From: Xanthobacteraceae bacterium 501b
Lineage (GTDB): Bacteria > Pseudomonadota > Alphaproteobacteria > Rhizobiales > Xanthobacteraceae
DNA length: 64,000 nt
Assembly: GCA_000378025.1 (NCBI GenBank)
Contig: KB899087.1
Coordinates: 1,860,001 to 1,924,000 of the forward strand
Direction: 5' to 3'
Positions within the stretch are counted from its first letter, which is position 1. Each line of letters opens with the position of its first letter. Made by a program: the position numbers and the translations under genes. Positions 36,050 through 44,824 of this stretch are shown here, piece by piece. The notes below the pieces were generated by a model, which saw nothing but the letters and a program-made list of their open reading frames with translations, had not been told where the DNA came from and made no database searches.

Positions 36050-36809
36050 GTCCCATCTCGCCCTGGTGCTGGCGTCCCCGCTGATGCTTCTCCTCGCCTG
36101 GGACGGTGCGACGCGCTTCAGTCTGGTCGAGCAGATCTTGCTGCCCGCACCGGCGACCATCGGTGCCGCGCTGTGGGACGTTCTCACACGCGGCTATGCC
36201 GGGGTGAGCGTGTTCGTGCATATCGGCACGAGCCTCTGGCGCGTGCTGACGGCCTTCCTGCTGGCGGCCTTCGTGGGGGTCAGCCTCGGCCTGCTGCGCG
36301 GGCTCTATCCCCGGATAGATGCCGTCTGCCTGGTGCCGTTCGAACTGATCCGGCCCATCCCTCCCCTCGCCTTCATCCCGTTGTTCATCCTGTGGTTCGG
36401 CATTGGCGAGGTCTCGAAGGTGCTCATCATCTTCTACTACGCCATGCTGGTGGTGATGCTGAACACGCAGGCGGGCGTGGCGAGCTGCCCGGAGGACAAG
36501 ATCCGCGCCGCCCGCTCGCTCGGGGCCTCGCCCTGGCAGGTGTTCTGGCGCGTCGTGTTCCCCGCCTCGCTCCCGCATGTGGTGGTGGGGCTACGTGTGG
36601 CACTGGCCGCCGCGCTCTCCATCCTCGTCGCCTCCGAACTGCTGGGTGGCGATCGCGGGCTCGGCTTCGTCATCTCGGACGCCTCGACCTTCTTCAAGAC
36701 CGCCGATGTCTTCGTCGGCATCGTCCTCATCGGCCTGATCGGCCTGATCGCCGACCGCGCCCTCACCTTCACCGCACGCCGCATCGTCCATTGGGAGGGC
36801 AAGACATGA
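36030..36809 (+). CDS. ABC transporter permease, TauC/SsuC type
   Basis: 259 residues, about six transmembrane helices, with docking loop IRAARSLGASPWQVFWRVVFPASLPHVV and the family segment FELIRPIPPLAFIPLFILWFGIGE. Start GTG 36030 or ATG 36036, inside the end of the ATPase gene. Overlaps the RidA-like start by ATGA. Confidence 0.9.
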   Translation: MPMPSPRSHLALVLASPLMLLLAWDGATRFSLVEQILLPAPATIGAALWDVLTRGYAGVSVFVHIGTSLWRVLTAFLLAAFVGVSLGLLRGLYPRIDAVCLVPFELIRPIPPLAFIPLFILWFGIGEVSKVLIIFYYAMLVVMLNTQAGVASCPEDKIRAARSLGASPWQVFWRVVFPASLPHVVVGLRVALAAALSILVASELLGGDRGLGFVISDASTFFKTADVFVGIVLIGLIGLIADRALTFTARRIVHWEGKT

Positions 36810-37198
36810 GTGAGAGCCGCATCATCAACCCTGTGCCGGCGCTGGGGCCGGCCTTCGAGGGATGGGTTTCTCCCGGCGTGCGGGTGGGCAACCTGGTCTT
36901 CGTCGCCGGCCTCATCGGTACCGACCCCGCGACCGGAAAGGTGGTCGAGGGCACCGAGGCGCAGATCCGGCGCATCTTCGCCAATATCGATCTCGTGCTC
37001 CGCGCCCATGGCAGCGAGCTCCAGCATGTGGCGCGCCTGACCATGTATTTCACCGACCGACCGCGGCAATGGCCGATCCTTGACCGGGTAAGGCGCGAGC
37101 TTTTCCCGACGCACCCGCCGGCGACGACGGGCGTCGGCATCACCCTTCTGGAACAGGGAGCGGAGGTCGAGCTGGAGGCGACGGCAGTCGTGCCCTGA
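36806..37198 (+). CDS. RidA/YjgF/YER057c-family protein
   Basis: 130 residues of the RidA fold (VFVAGLIGTDPATG..EAQIRRIFANIDLVLRAHGSELQHVARLTMYFTD). Archetypal RidA deaminates reactive imines using an arginine in a PAR motif near residue 105; here the same place reads PATTGV, so the arginine is a threonine (T107). It therefore probably belongs to one of the Rid2-7 subgroups with other or unknown activity. Coupled by ATGA overlap to the importer 3 permease, pointing to handling of a product of that substrate. Confidence 0.85.
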   Translation: MSESRIINPVPALGPAFEGWVSPGVRVGNLVFVAGLIGTDPATGKVVEGTEAQIRRIFANIDLVLRAHGSELQHVARLTMYFTDRPRQWPILDRVRRELFPTHPPATTGVGITLLEQGAEVELEATAVVP

Positions 37199-37238
37199 GC
37201 GGCATCACCGCATGACGAAAGGCACGACGCGCGGATCA

Positions 37239-37261
37239 GCTGCGGCGAGAACCGCCGCAGC
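37239..37261. terminator. Perfect 9-bp hairpin between convergent genes
   Basis: GCTGCGGCG pairs exactly with CGCCGCAGC around the loop AGAAC, in the 85-bp gap between the RidA-like gene and leftward metQ. There is no long T-tract on either side. Probably a two-way transcription end. Confidence 0.5.
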
Positions 37262-37283
37262 GTTATAGAACAGCGTGCCCGGC

Positions 37284-38066
37284 TCACCAGGACGGCAGGA
37301 CCGCGCCCTTGAACGTATCGAGGATGAAAGCCTTCACCTCCGGCGAGCGATAGGATTCGACCAGCGTCGCCACCCAGGGCTTGCCGGCGTCCCCTGCCCG
37401 TACCGCGATCAGGTTCACATAGGGGCCCTTGGCATCTTCCTTGAGGATCGGGTCCTTCACCGGGTCGAGGCCGGCCGAGACCGCGTAGTTGGTGTTGATG
37501 GCGGCGACATCGACATCGTCGAGCGCGCGCGGTGTCTGCGCGGCTTCCAGCTCGATGAACTTCAGCTTCTTCGGGTTGGCGACGATGTCGAGCGGGGTTG
37601 GCTTGAAGCCGACGCCGTCCTTGAGCGTGATCACGCCCTTGTCCTGCAGGAGCAGAAGTGAGCGCCCCCCATTGGTCGGGTCGTTCTGGATCGCGATGGT
37701 CGCTCCATCAGGCACCTGATCCCACGCCTTCCACTTCCTGGAATAGACGCCGAGGGGGAAGTTCACGGTGAGCGCGACCGGTTCGATCCTGTAGCCGCGG
37801 TCCTTCTTCTGATTGTCGAGATAGGGTTGGTTCTGGAATGAGTTGGCCTCGATCTCGCCGGCGTCGAGTGCCTGGTTCGGAACCACATAGTCCGAAAACT
37901 CGATGATCTTGATGTCGAGGCCCTTCGCCGCGGCGATCGGCTTGACCGCCTCCAGGATCTGCGCGTGCGGACCGGGTGTTACCGCGATGCGGATGGTCTC
38001 GGCCGATGAGGTCCCGGCGGCGAACAGGGTGAGGGCAATGGCGAGGAGAGAGGAACGCAACACCAT
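37284..38066 (-). CDS. metQ: MetQ/NlpA-family substrate-binding protein (set 1)
   Basis: 260 residues. Signal peptide SLLAIALTLFAAGTSSAE cut near residue 22, with no lipobox cysteine, so it is likely a soluble periplasmic protein. Family motifs: VTPGPHAQILEAVKPIA, FSDYVVPNQALDAGEIEANSFQN, NDPTNGGRSLLLLQ, INTNYAVSAGL. Members bind methionine or related sulfur compounds. Last gene of a leftward metN-metI-metQ operon; ligand may be a thioether or sulfoxide given the context (inference). Confidence 0.9.
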   Translation of the reverse strand: MVLRSSLLAIALTLFAAGTSSAETIRIAVTPGPHAQILEAVKPIAAAKGLDIKIIEFSDYVVPNQALDAGEIEANSFQNQPYLDNQKKDRGYRIEPVALTVNFPLGVYSRKWKAWDQVPDGATIAIQNDPTNGGRSLLLLQDKGVITLKDGVGFKPTPLDIVANPKKLKFIELEAAQTPRALDDVDVAAINTNYAVSAGLDPVKDPILKEDAKGPYVNLIAVRAGDAGKPWVATLVESYRSPEVKAFILDTFKGAVLPSW

Positions 38067-38089
38067 GGAGAATCTCCGGAAAAGGACCG

Positions 38090-38767
38090 TCAGAGCCGCC
38101 GCACGCGGCGGTTCACCCGGCGGGCGAGGGATTCGCCCAGGGATTGGACGGCTTGAACGAGAATGATGAGGACGATGACGACGAGCAGCATCACTTCGGG
38201 CATGAAACGCTGATAGCCGTAGCGGATGCCGAGATCGCCCAGCCCGCCGCCGCCGACCGCGCCGACCATGGCGGAGTTCGAGAGCAGGCTGACAATGGCC
38301 AGCGTGACGCCGAGGATGAGGCCCGGAAGGGCTTCGGGAATCAACACTTTCCGCACAATCTGCAGGGGCGTCGCGCCCATGGCCAGCGAAGCTTCCACCA
38401 GCCCCTGATCGACCTCGCGAATGGCCGCCTCGACGATACGCGCGATGAAGGGCGTGGCGGCGATGGACAGTGGCACGATGGCCGCCGTGGTGCCGATCGA
38501 GGTGCCGGCGATGAGGCGTGTCAGGGGAATGATGGCGACGACGAGGATGATGAAGGGCGTCGAGCGCGTGGCGTTCACGACCAGCCCGAGCACGCGGTTC
38601 ACCGCCACGGCCTCGAACAGCTCGCCCTTGCCGCTCGTGGCGAGAAAGATGCCGAGCGGCAGGCCGGCAAGCGTGCCGATCAGTGCCGCCAGGGCGACCA
38701 TATACAGCGTCTCAAGCGTCGAGCCGAGGATCAGGTCGAGGATGGCGGGCGAGATCCAGTCAAACAT
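38090..38767 (-). CDS. metI: MetI-family ABC permease (set 1)
   Basis: 225 residues with about five or six transmembrane helices. MetI hallmarks: NATRSTPFIILVVAIIP, then VEASLAMGATPLQIVRKVLIPEALPGL as the EAA loop, and AVGGGGLGDLGIRYGYQRF. ATG 38767 lies 8 bp inside the end of metN; the longer frame upstream is a shadow. Confidence 0.92.
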   Translation of the reverse strand: MFDWISPAILDLILGSTLETLYMVALAALIGTLAGLPLGIFLATSGKGELFEAVAVNRVLGLVVNATRSTPFIILVVAIIPLTRLIAGTSIGTTAAIVPLSIAATPFIARIVEAAIREVDQGLVEASLAMGATPLQIVRKVLIPEALPGLILGVTLAIVSLLSNSAMVGAVGGGGLGDLGIRYGYQRFMPEVMLLVVIVLIILVQAVQSLGESLARRVNRRVRRL

Positions 38768-39950
38768 GGCCGACCACCTCCGTTGTGGCACCCGCGGCTT
38801 CCAGCCGGGCGCGCAAGGGGCCCTCGGCCCAGGCGCCGACCGGCACGCCGACATAGAGAAGAGCGAAAGGCAGCGCGCCGATGCTGTCGATCTGGCCCCC
38901 CAGCAGGGCGATGTCGATGCCGAGCTCGCGGGCAAGCTGCGTCACCAACGGCTGGCTGGCGGGATCGCCGGTGAGCGTGAGGCGAAGCACCGTCTGGCTG
39001 GCGCCGGTCGCTTCCGCCCGCAGCCGGCCGGCCAGCGTCGCGGGGATCTCCCGGCCGGGCAGGCTGCCGATGAAGGAGCGCGCCGTCGCTGTGCTCGGAT
39101 GGGCGAACACGTCGGAGACGCGGCCTTCCTCGATGATGCGGCCGGCCTCGATGACGCCCACGCGGTGGCAGATTTCCTTGATCACCGTCATTTCGTGGGT
39201 GATCAGCACGATGGTGACGCCGAGCCGCGCGTTCACCTGCGCCAGCAGGCGCAGGATGGAGCGGGTGGTCTCCGGGTCGAGCGCGCTGGTCGCCTCGTCC
39301 GAGAGCAGCACGCGCGGGTCGGTGGCCAGCGCCCGGGCGATGCCGACCCGCTGCTTCTGCCCGCCGGAGAGTTCGATGGGATAGCGGTCCTTCTTGTCGG
39401 AGAGACCGACGAGCTCCAGCAGGTCCAGCACCTTTTCGCGGGTGGCCGCGCGCGACACGCCCGCCAACTCCAGCGGCAGCGCGACATTGTCGAAGGCGCT
39501 GCGCGAGGAGAGCAGGTTGAAATGCTGGAAGATCATGCCGATCCGCCGGCGCTGGTCGCGCAGCCCGGCCTCGGTCAGGCGGTTGATGGCGACGCCGTCG
39601 ACGACCACCTCGCCGCTGGTCGGCCGCTCCAGACCGTTGATGGCGCGGATGAGAGTCGACTTGCCAGCGCCCGAGCGGCCGATCACGCCATAGATCTCGC
39701 CCTGCGGGATGGCGATGGAAACGTTCTTCAGCGCCTCGACCGGGGCATCGCTCCCCCGCGCGGGAAACACCTTCGAGACGTCATCCAGGACGATGGCGGC
39801 ACCGCCGGCCACGGGACCCGCAGAAGCGCGGCCGTCCGGTGCCTCTGCCCTCCCCGTCCCGGCCGGCGGGCCGGCAAAAGACCCCGCCGCCGCGTGGTCG
39901 CGGAACAGCGGGGTGTCGAAGGCGGCTGTAGCGGTGTCGTTCAGCATCAT
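38760..39950 (-). CDS. metN: MetN-family ABC ATPase with NIL domain (set 1)
   Basis: 396 residues. A 50-residue alanine/glycine/proline-rich N-terminal stretch (possibly a too-early start) precedes the ATPase: Walker A GRSGAGKST, Q-loop MIFQHFNLL, signature LSGGQKQR, Walker B VLLSDEATSALDPETT. The C-terminal NIL domain (about 310-396, with LGIDIALLGGQIDSIGALPFALLYVGV) is the regulatory methionine-binding module of MetN. If the N terminus is trimmed the length is normal (about 345). Confidence 0.92.
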   Translation of the reverse strand: MMLNDTATAAFDTPLFRDHAAAGSFAGPPAGTGRAEAPDGRASAGPVAGGAAIVLDDVSKVFPARGSDAPVEALKNVSIAIPQGEIYGVIGRSGAGKSTLIRAINGLERPTSGEVVVDGVAINRLTEAGLRDQRRRIGMIFQHFNLLSSRSAFDNVALPLELAGVSRAATREKVLDLLELVGLSDKKDRYPIELSGGQKQRVGIARALATDPRVLLSDEATSALDPETTRSILRLLAQVNARLGVTIVLITHEMTVIKEICHRVGVIEAGRIIEEGRVSDVFAHPSTATARSFIGSLPGREIPATLAGRLRAEATGASQTVLRLTLTGDPASQPLVTQLARELGIDIALLGGQIDSIGALPFALLYVGVPVGAWAEGPLRARLEAAGATTEVVGHV

Positions 39951-40040
39951 CTCGAAAGTTGGTTGGTTCGCATGGTCAGGATGCGCTTGCCGGATGGAGC
40001 CGGGTTCGCGTGACGTGGAAGCTCCAATGCCGCCCGCGCC

Positions 40041-40295
40041 TCAGGCGGCGCGGCGCAGGACCGGCGCCCAGCCCCGCTCCGCGAGGCGCCGGCGCTCGCG
40101 GTCGAGCCTGGTGCGCACGGCACTAACCGTCAGTCCGTCGCGGCGCAGAATGAGCGCAACGAGGGGATCGGCGAGTATGTCGTCAAGGGTAGGCTCTGCT
40201 GTATAGGAGGCGGCAACAGCAGCGGCGGTCGACAGGCGCGCATCGGCACCCGCAGCAAAAACGGAACTCATCTCATTCATCCCGGAATCGGGCAC
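40041..40295 (-). CDS. Small hypothetical protein near the MetNIQ genes
   Basis: 84 residues; ATGs at 40295 and 40280 are both possible starts. The central part TLDDILADPLVALILRRDGLTVSAVRTRLDRERRRLAERG reads as real protein: an acidic helix, DPL motif and basic helix. I know similar short DPLV..L...DG.. proteins next to sulfur-source genes in rhizobial relatives, without known function. It lies upstream of metN on the same strand and downstream of an AT-rich region with two TAGACTA cores. Confidence 0.5.
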   Translation of the reverse strand: MPDSGMNEMSSVFAAGADARLSTAAAVAASYTAEPTLDDILADPLVALILRRDGLTVSAVRTRLDRERRRLAERGWAPVLRRAA

Positions 40296-40554
40296 AGGCG
40301 AACCGCCAGGTGCCGGATGGAAACATCAAACGCGAAGGGGGATTAGCGGCTCAGGGCCGTACGAGATGTCGACAACACATGGTCATGGCTCAGCTCCTCA
40401 AGCTCATTGCCCGACCACGAAGTCGCTCCGTGGCGCTTTAGCGTTGGTGACGCGGTGCAAGCTGCCGGGTGTCAAATTCCGCGACGGGCGACCCGCAAAA
40501 GCCAGCCCGCAGAGGTGTTGTAGCGTCAACATCGCTAATTGTCAATTAAGTTGA

Positions 40555-40561
40555 TAGACTA
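40555..40561 (+). promoter_or_regulatory. TAGACTA element, distal site before metQ (40712)
   Basis: Core TAGACTA within ..AAGTTGATAGACTACTC. Aligns with the site at 40640 over about 15 bases (AGTTnGTAGACTAC with one or two changes). Confidence 0.4.
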
Positions 40562-40639
40562 CTCAATGCGCGCTCACATTGCACATTTCATGCGCAGTAC
40601 GCCTGCAAAATGCGCATAATGAGTATTCCATTTAGTTAG

Positions 40640-40646
40640 TAGACTA
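40640..40646 (+). promoter_or_regulatory. TAGACTA element, proximal site before metQ (40712)
   Basis: Core TAGACTA within TTTAGTTAGTAGACTACC. It is 65 bp before the metQ start codon. Confidence 0.4.
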
Positions 40647-40711
40647 CCGCCGCCGACAGGCCTCTCCTGAGGCCCGGCGCGCTGACGCCACGTCCCTTCG
40701 AGGAGTGAACC

Positions 40712-41512
40712 ATGAACCTTTCAAAGCACTGGCTGGGCGCCGCCCTTGGTGCCGCGCTCGCCGCGGTTAGCCTTCTCCCGGCGCACGCCGCTGACAAGAT
40801 CAAGCTCGGCGTGATTGGTGGCGACGAGGAAGAAATTGCCGAAGTCGTCAAGAAGGTCGCCGCGAAGGACGGCCTCGACATCCAGATCATCGCCTTCTCC
40901 GACTACACCCTGCCGAACGAGGCGCTCTCGCGCGGCGATCTCGATGCCAACGCCTTCCAGCACAAGCCCTATCTCGAGTCGCAGATCGCCGCCCGGGGCT
41001 ACAAGATCGTGCCGGCCGGCTTCACCATCGTCGAGCCGATCGGCTTCTATTCGGTGAAGGTGAAGAACTTCAAGGATCTGCCGGAAGGCGCCCAGATCGG
41101 CATTCCCAACGACCCCTCCAATGGCGGACGCGCCCTCAACCTGCTGGCGGCGAACGGGCTGATCACACTGGCAACCGGCAAGGGCCTGCTGCCCACCGTG
41201 CTTGATGTCACCGACAATCCGAAGAAGGTGAAGTTTCGCGAGCTCGACGCCGCGCTGCTGCCGAAGCAGCTTCCCGACCTCGACGGCGCGGTGATCAACA
41301 CCAATTACGCGCTCGGCGCCAAGCTCGACCCGCGCAAGGACGCGCTGGTGCAGGAAAACCGCACCAACAATCCCTATGGCAATTTCGTCGCGGTGCGCGC
41401 CGGCGACGAAACCAAGCCGGTCATCGTCACGCTGGTGAAGGCCTATCAGTCGCCGGAGGTGAAGGACTTCCTCGACACCCGCTTCAAGGGCGCGGTGCTT
41501 CCCGCCTGGTGA
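40712..41512 (+). CDS. metQ: Stand-alone MetQ/NlpA-family binding protein
   Basis: 266 residues. Signal peptide GAALGAALAAVSLLPAHAAD cut near residue 26, no lipobox. Motifs VIGGDEEEIAEVVKKVAA, FSDYTLPNEALSRGDLDANAFQHKP, NDPSNGGRALNLLA and INTNYALGAKLDP match the family. GAGGAG lies about 6 bp before ATG 40712. It has no own metN/metI; it may share the MetNI of set 1, which is transcribed the other way from the same region, giving that importer a second ligand. Confidence 0.92.
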   Translation: MNLSKHWLGAALGAALAAVSLLPAHAADKIKLGVIGGDEEEIAEVVKKVAAKDGLDIQIIAFSDYTLPNEALSRGDLDANAFQHKPYLESQIAARGYKIVPAGFTIVEPIGFYSVKVKNFKDLPEGAQIGIPNDPSNGGRALNLLAANGLITLATGKGLLPTVLDVTDNPKKVKFRELDAALLPKQLPDLDGAVINTNYALGAKLDPRKDALVQENRTNNPYGNFVAVRAGDETKPVIVTLVKAYQSPEVKDFLDTRFKGAVLPAW

Positions 41513-41560
41513 GATCGGGACCGCGCCCGTGTGGCGCCGGCACCATCAATGCCGAAGCAG

Positions 41561-41587
41561 GGCCGAGCGGGCATGACCCGCCCGGCC
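41561..41587 (+). terminator. Strong hairpin between metQ and the HAD gene
   Basis: GGCCGAGCGGG pairs with CCCGCCCGGCC (one A-C mismatch) around CATGA and is followed by TTTCGG. It starts 49 bp after the metQ stop and ends 42 bp before the HAD start; it could attenuate rather than end transcription. Confidence 0.5.
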
Positions 41588-41628
41588 TTTCGGCCATGTG
41601 AACACCACAAACAACAGGCGAAACCGGA

Positions 41629-42414
41629 ATGCAGCCACTGGGCCGTGCCGCCACTGATGAATTCGGTCGGGTACGCTTCGTCCTCACCGACATGGACGAG
41701 ACCTTGACCTTCAACGGACGCCTCGGCGCGGCGACCTATGACGCGCTGGAGCGCCTCGAGCGCGCCGGCGTGACGGTGATTCCGGTCACAGCCGCGCCGG
41801 CCGGCTGGTGCGACCAGATGGCCCGCATGTGGCCGGTGGATGGGGTCATCGGCGAGAACGGCGGGTTGCATTTTTACCGCAACACGAATGGCCATGGCCT
41901 GACGCGCCGTTTCTGGCATGACGAGAGCGCGCGCGCGGGAGTTGCCGGTGAACTCGCCCGCATCGGCGAAGAGGTGCGGGCGCAGTTGCCCTTCGCCCGG
42001 TTTGCCGACGACCAGCCGTTTCGCCTCACCAGCCTCGCCTTCGTCCAGCCGGACGGGGCGGATGAACGCGCGGCGCTGGTCGCGTGCCTGCGCGAGGCCG
42101 GCGCCTCGACCACGGTCAACAATCTGTGGGTGCTCGGCTGGATCGGCGCCTATGACAAGCTCGTCATGGCGCGCCGGGTGCTCGCGCAGAGCTATGGGCT
42201 CGACATCGACGCGGACAATGAAGCGGTGCTCTATGTCGGCGATTCCACCAATGACGCGCCGATGTTCGCCTTCTTCCGCCAGAGCGTCGGCGTGAGCACG
42301 GTCGTTGAATACCTCCACGAAATTCCATCGCTACCCGCCTGGATCACCGAGGGACCTGGCGGCAGCGGCTTTGTCGAGGCGGCCGATGCCGTGCTTCGCG
42401 CGCGCGGCGGCTGA
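41629..42414 (+). CDS. HAD-superfamily phosphatase, type IIB
   Basis: 261 residues. The nucleophile motif DMDETLT (D21, D23, T25) is near the N terminus after FVL; a type IIB cap lies in the middle; Lys in YDKLVMAR and the motif IV GDSTNDAPMF complete the active site. Related proteins dephosphorylate sugar or polyol phosphates. ATG 41629 is preceded by a weak site. It follows the stand-alone metQ with a hairpin between, so its link to sulfur uptake is uncertain. Confidence 0.85.
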   Translation: MQPLGRAATDEFGRVRFVLTDMDETLTFNGRLGAATYDALERLERAGVTVIPVTAAPAGWCDQMARMWPVDGVIGENGGLHFYRNTNGHGLTRRFWHDESARAGVAGELARIGEEVRAQLPFARFADDQPFRLTSLAFVQPDGADERAALVACLREAGASTTVNNLWVLGWIGAYDKLVMARRVLAQSYGLDIDADNEAVLYVGDSTNDAPMFAFFRQSVGVSTVVEYLHEIPSLPAWITEGPGGSGFVEAADAVLRARGG

Positions 42415-42500
42415 TCCCCTCCTTCGGCCCTGGCAGGACGGCAAGCGACGGGTGATCCGCAGCGGCGGCGAGGAGTTCCCCGCCGCAAGTCTCTTAGCCC

Positions 42501-43289
42501 TCAGACACTGGCCAGCCCGAGATAGATCTCGTGCAGGTCGTCGCGTTCCCGCAGATCGGCGGCGGTTGCGGTGAGCACGACCTTTCCTCCATCCAGCACA
42601 TAGCCGCGATGGGCGTGGCGCAGCGAGACCGCTATGTTCTGTTCGGCCACGAGGAAGGTCGTGCCCTTGGTGCGATTCAGCCCGGCAATGATCTCGAAGA
42701 TCTCCTCGACGATGATCGGCGCCAGCCCCATGGAAGGCTCGTCGAGCAGCACCAGTTCCGGGCGCGTCAGCAAGGCGCGTCCGATAGCGAGCATCTGCTG
42801 CTCGCCGCCGGAGGTCAGGCCGGCGGGGGTTTTTCGCTTGGTCCTGAGGCGCGGGAAATAGCCATAGATTTCGTCCAGGTCCCGCTCCGTCTCCCGGCGC
42901 CCGAGGCGGCGCAGGAAGGTGCCGGTGCGCAGATTCTCCTCGACCGTGAGATGGCCGAAGACATGACGGCCCTCCAGCACATGCACGATCCCGCGCGTGG
43001 CGAGCAGGTTGGGTGCCACGCCGGTGATGTCCTCGCCGCGAAAGAGCACCGAGCCGCGGCTTACAAGCGCGCGGTCGGCGACCAACAGGCCGGAGGTGGC
43101 CTTCAGCGTCGTGCTCTTGCCGGCACCGTTGGCGCCGAGCAGGGCGACGATCTCACCGGGCGCGACGGTGAGTGAAATGTCGGCGACGCCGAGAATGGCG
43201 GCGTCGTAGACCACTTCGATGCCACGCAACTCGACCAGCGGCGCGAGGCCGGCGCCGGTTGCGACAGGCGGAGGGGTTTGGGTCGACAT
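42501..43289 (-). CDS. livF: LivF-type ABC ATPase
   Basis: 262 residues of the branched-chain amino-acid-type ATPase F. Walker A GANGAGKST, signature SGGEQQMLAIGRAL, Walker B LVLLDEPSMGLAP and AEQN switch region. The segment LVADRALVSRGSVLFRGEDI is characteristic of LivF. ATG 43289 chosen because everything upstream in frame is unlike protein. Last gene of the leftward sfnG operon, separated from its partner livG by four genes. Confidence 0.9.
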   Translation of the reverse strand: MSTQTPPPVATGAGLAPLVELRGIEVVYDAAILGVADISLTVAPGEIVALLGANGAGKSTTLKATSGLLVADRALVSRGSVLFRGEDITGVAPNLLATRGIVHVLEGRHVFGHLTVEENLRTGTFLRRLGRRETERDLDEIYGYFPRLRTKRKTPAGLTSGGEQQMLAIGRALLTRPELVLLDEPSMGLAPIIVEEIFEIIAGLNRTKGTTFLVAEQNIAVSLRHAHRGYVLDGGKVVLTATAADLRERDDLHEIYLGLASV

Positions 43290-43341
43290 GCGGCGTGCTC
43301 CCGGAATGGGCCGGACGCGCATGACGCGCCCGGCGGCTGCG

Positions 43342-44721
43342 TCACTGCTGCTTCGACAGGTCTTGCGACAGATCGCGCGGGGTGATGCCCTTCTCCTTGG
43401 CATAGGCGGCCGACTTGGCGTCAATGAGCGGACGCAGCAGCGCGCGATCGGCCTGTACCCAGTCGCTGACCGGGGTCCATTTGGTGCCGTCCCATTGCTG
43501 GACGCGCGCGGCGCCGCCGCCCTCGTGATCGGCCGGAGTGAGCTGGAGCTCCTGCACGAGGCCATAGAAGCCGTTTTCCTTCAGCCGGGCATTGTCCAGC
43601 TTGAGGTGCTCCAGCGCCCACTGGCCTTCCGTGCCGGTGATCGGCCGGTTGCCGAACTTCTTCTGCGCGATGCGGACCGCCTCGACGAAGATGAGCGCGT
43701 CGGTCAGGCCGGAATTGTAGTAGACGCTGCCGAACGTGGAGGTATCGCGCAGATCGCTTTTGCCGGTGTCGATGATCGCCTTCTTCAGCCGTTGATGGAT
43801 GTCGAAGCTGGCCCCGGCCGGATAGGGCGTCAGCGCCAGATAGCCCTTGGCGGCCTCGCCAGCCGGCAGTACGTCCTCCTCGGAACTCGCCCAAACGTCG
43901 CCAATGATGCGGTCAGCGGGGAAGCCGAAGCGGACCGCCGTCTTGATGGCGACCGGGGTAGAGACGCCCCAGGTGCGCAGGAACACCCAGTCGGGCTTGG
44001 CCTCGCGCACCTGCCGCCACTGGGACGACTGTTCGTTGCCGGGGTCCGCGACGGGGATCTGGATGTTCTCGAAGCCGTAGGTCTTGGCGAGCAGCTCCAG
44101 CGGCTCCAGCGTCTCGCGGCCATAGGCGCTGTCGTGGTAGACGGTGGCGATCTTCTTGCCCTTCAGCTTGTCGAGGCCACCCTCGCGCTCGGCGATGTAG
44201 TTCACCAGCGCGGAAGCCTCGCTGTAGAAGGTGAGGATGACCGGAAAGATATAGGGGAAGACGCGCCCGTCGGTCGCCTCGGTGCGGCCATAGGCAAGGG
44301 TGATGAGCGGGATCTTGTCCTGCGCCGCGCGGTCGGTCAGCGCATAGGCGGCGGGTGCCCCGTTCGGCAGGTAGATGGCGACGGGCGCGCCGTTGAGCCC
44401 GTGCTTCTGCCGCTCGTAGCACTCGATGCCCTTGTCGGCGGTCCATTCCGTCTCGCATTCCTGCCAGACGATCTTGACGCCGTTAATGCCGCCCTCGACC
44501 TCGTTGACGTAGCGCAGATAGTCGATCATCGCCGCCCAGATCTGCACTCCCGCCGAGGCATAGGGCCCGACGCGGTAGCTGGCGATCGGGAAGAACTGTT
44601 TGTCGGAATCCGGACCGGGGTGGGTGTCGACAGCAAAGGCGGACGTTGCGAGGCAGGTGACGAGGCCGACCGGCAGGGCGACACGCCGCAAGGCGCGCAG
44701 GGCTGCGGAAGCGGGGTTCAT
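43342..44721 (-). CDS. Liv-type periplasmic binding protein, copy 1
   Basis: 459 residues. Signal peptide RVALPVGLVTCLATSAFA cut near residue 30, then a two-lobed peripla_BP_6-type fold: RVGPYASAGVQIWAAMIDYLRYVNEVEGGINGVKI, YLPNGAPAAYALTDRAAQDKIPL, ATVYHDSAYGRETLEPLELLAKTYGFENI. Unlike amino-acid-binding LivJ it is about 90 residues longer, as in the urea/amide or aromatic-binding subgroups. Very similar throughout to the next gene upstream (44825-46159), a tandem duplication with divergence. Confidence 0.88.
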   Translation of the reverse strand: MNPASAALRALRRVALPVGLVTCLATSAFAVDTHPGPDSDKQFFPIASYRVGPYASAGVQIWAAMIDYLRYVNEVEGGINGVKIVWQECETEWTADKGIECYERQKHGLNGAPVAIYLPNGAPAAYALTDRAAQDKIPLITLAYGRTEATDGRVFPYIFPVILTFYSEASALVNYIAEREGGLDKLKGKKIATVYHDSAYGRETLEPLELLAKTYGFENIQIPVADPGNEQSSQWRQVREAKPDWVFLRTWGVSTPVAIKTAVRFGFPADRIIGDVWASSEEDVLPAGEAAKGYLALTPYPAGASFDIHQRLKKAIIDTGKSDLRDTSTFGSVYYNSGLTDALIFVEAVRIAQKKFGNRPITGTEGQWALEHLKLDNARLKENGFYGLVQELQLTPADHEGGGAARVQQWDGTKWTPVSDWVQADRALLRPLIDAKSAAYAKEKGITPRDLSQDLSKQQ

Positions 44722-44824
44722 AGGAGGACTCCGATCAAGCGGGAGAGAAGGTCGCGGCGGACCTTGGCCACGGTTCGGCTGGAATGGCCGGGGAGAGCGG
44801 GACCCCCCGCCCTCCCCGCACGCA

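Larger units (their letters stand above)
40296..40711. promoter_or_regulatory. Long divergent promoter region with two TAGACTA cores
   Basis: 416 bp without a gene. The left half is ordinary GC-rich DNA; 40535-40650 is AT-rich and holds TAGACTA at 40555-40561 (preceded by TAAGTTGA) and again at 40640-40646 (preceded by TTAGTTAG). Both sit before the rightward metQ (72 and 157 bp from its start) and could also serve the leftward small gene and metN. Confidence 0.45.

Noticed and set aside
38144-40013. Long rightward frames opposite metI and metN
   Set aside because: Antisense of ABC transporter genes whose motifs are unambiguous on the minus strand.
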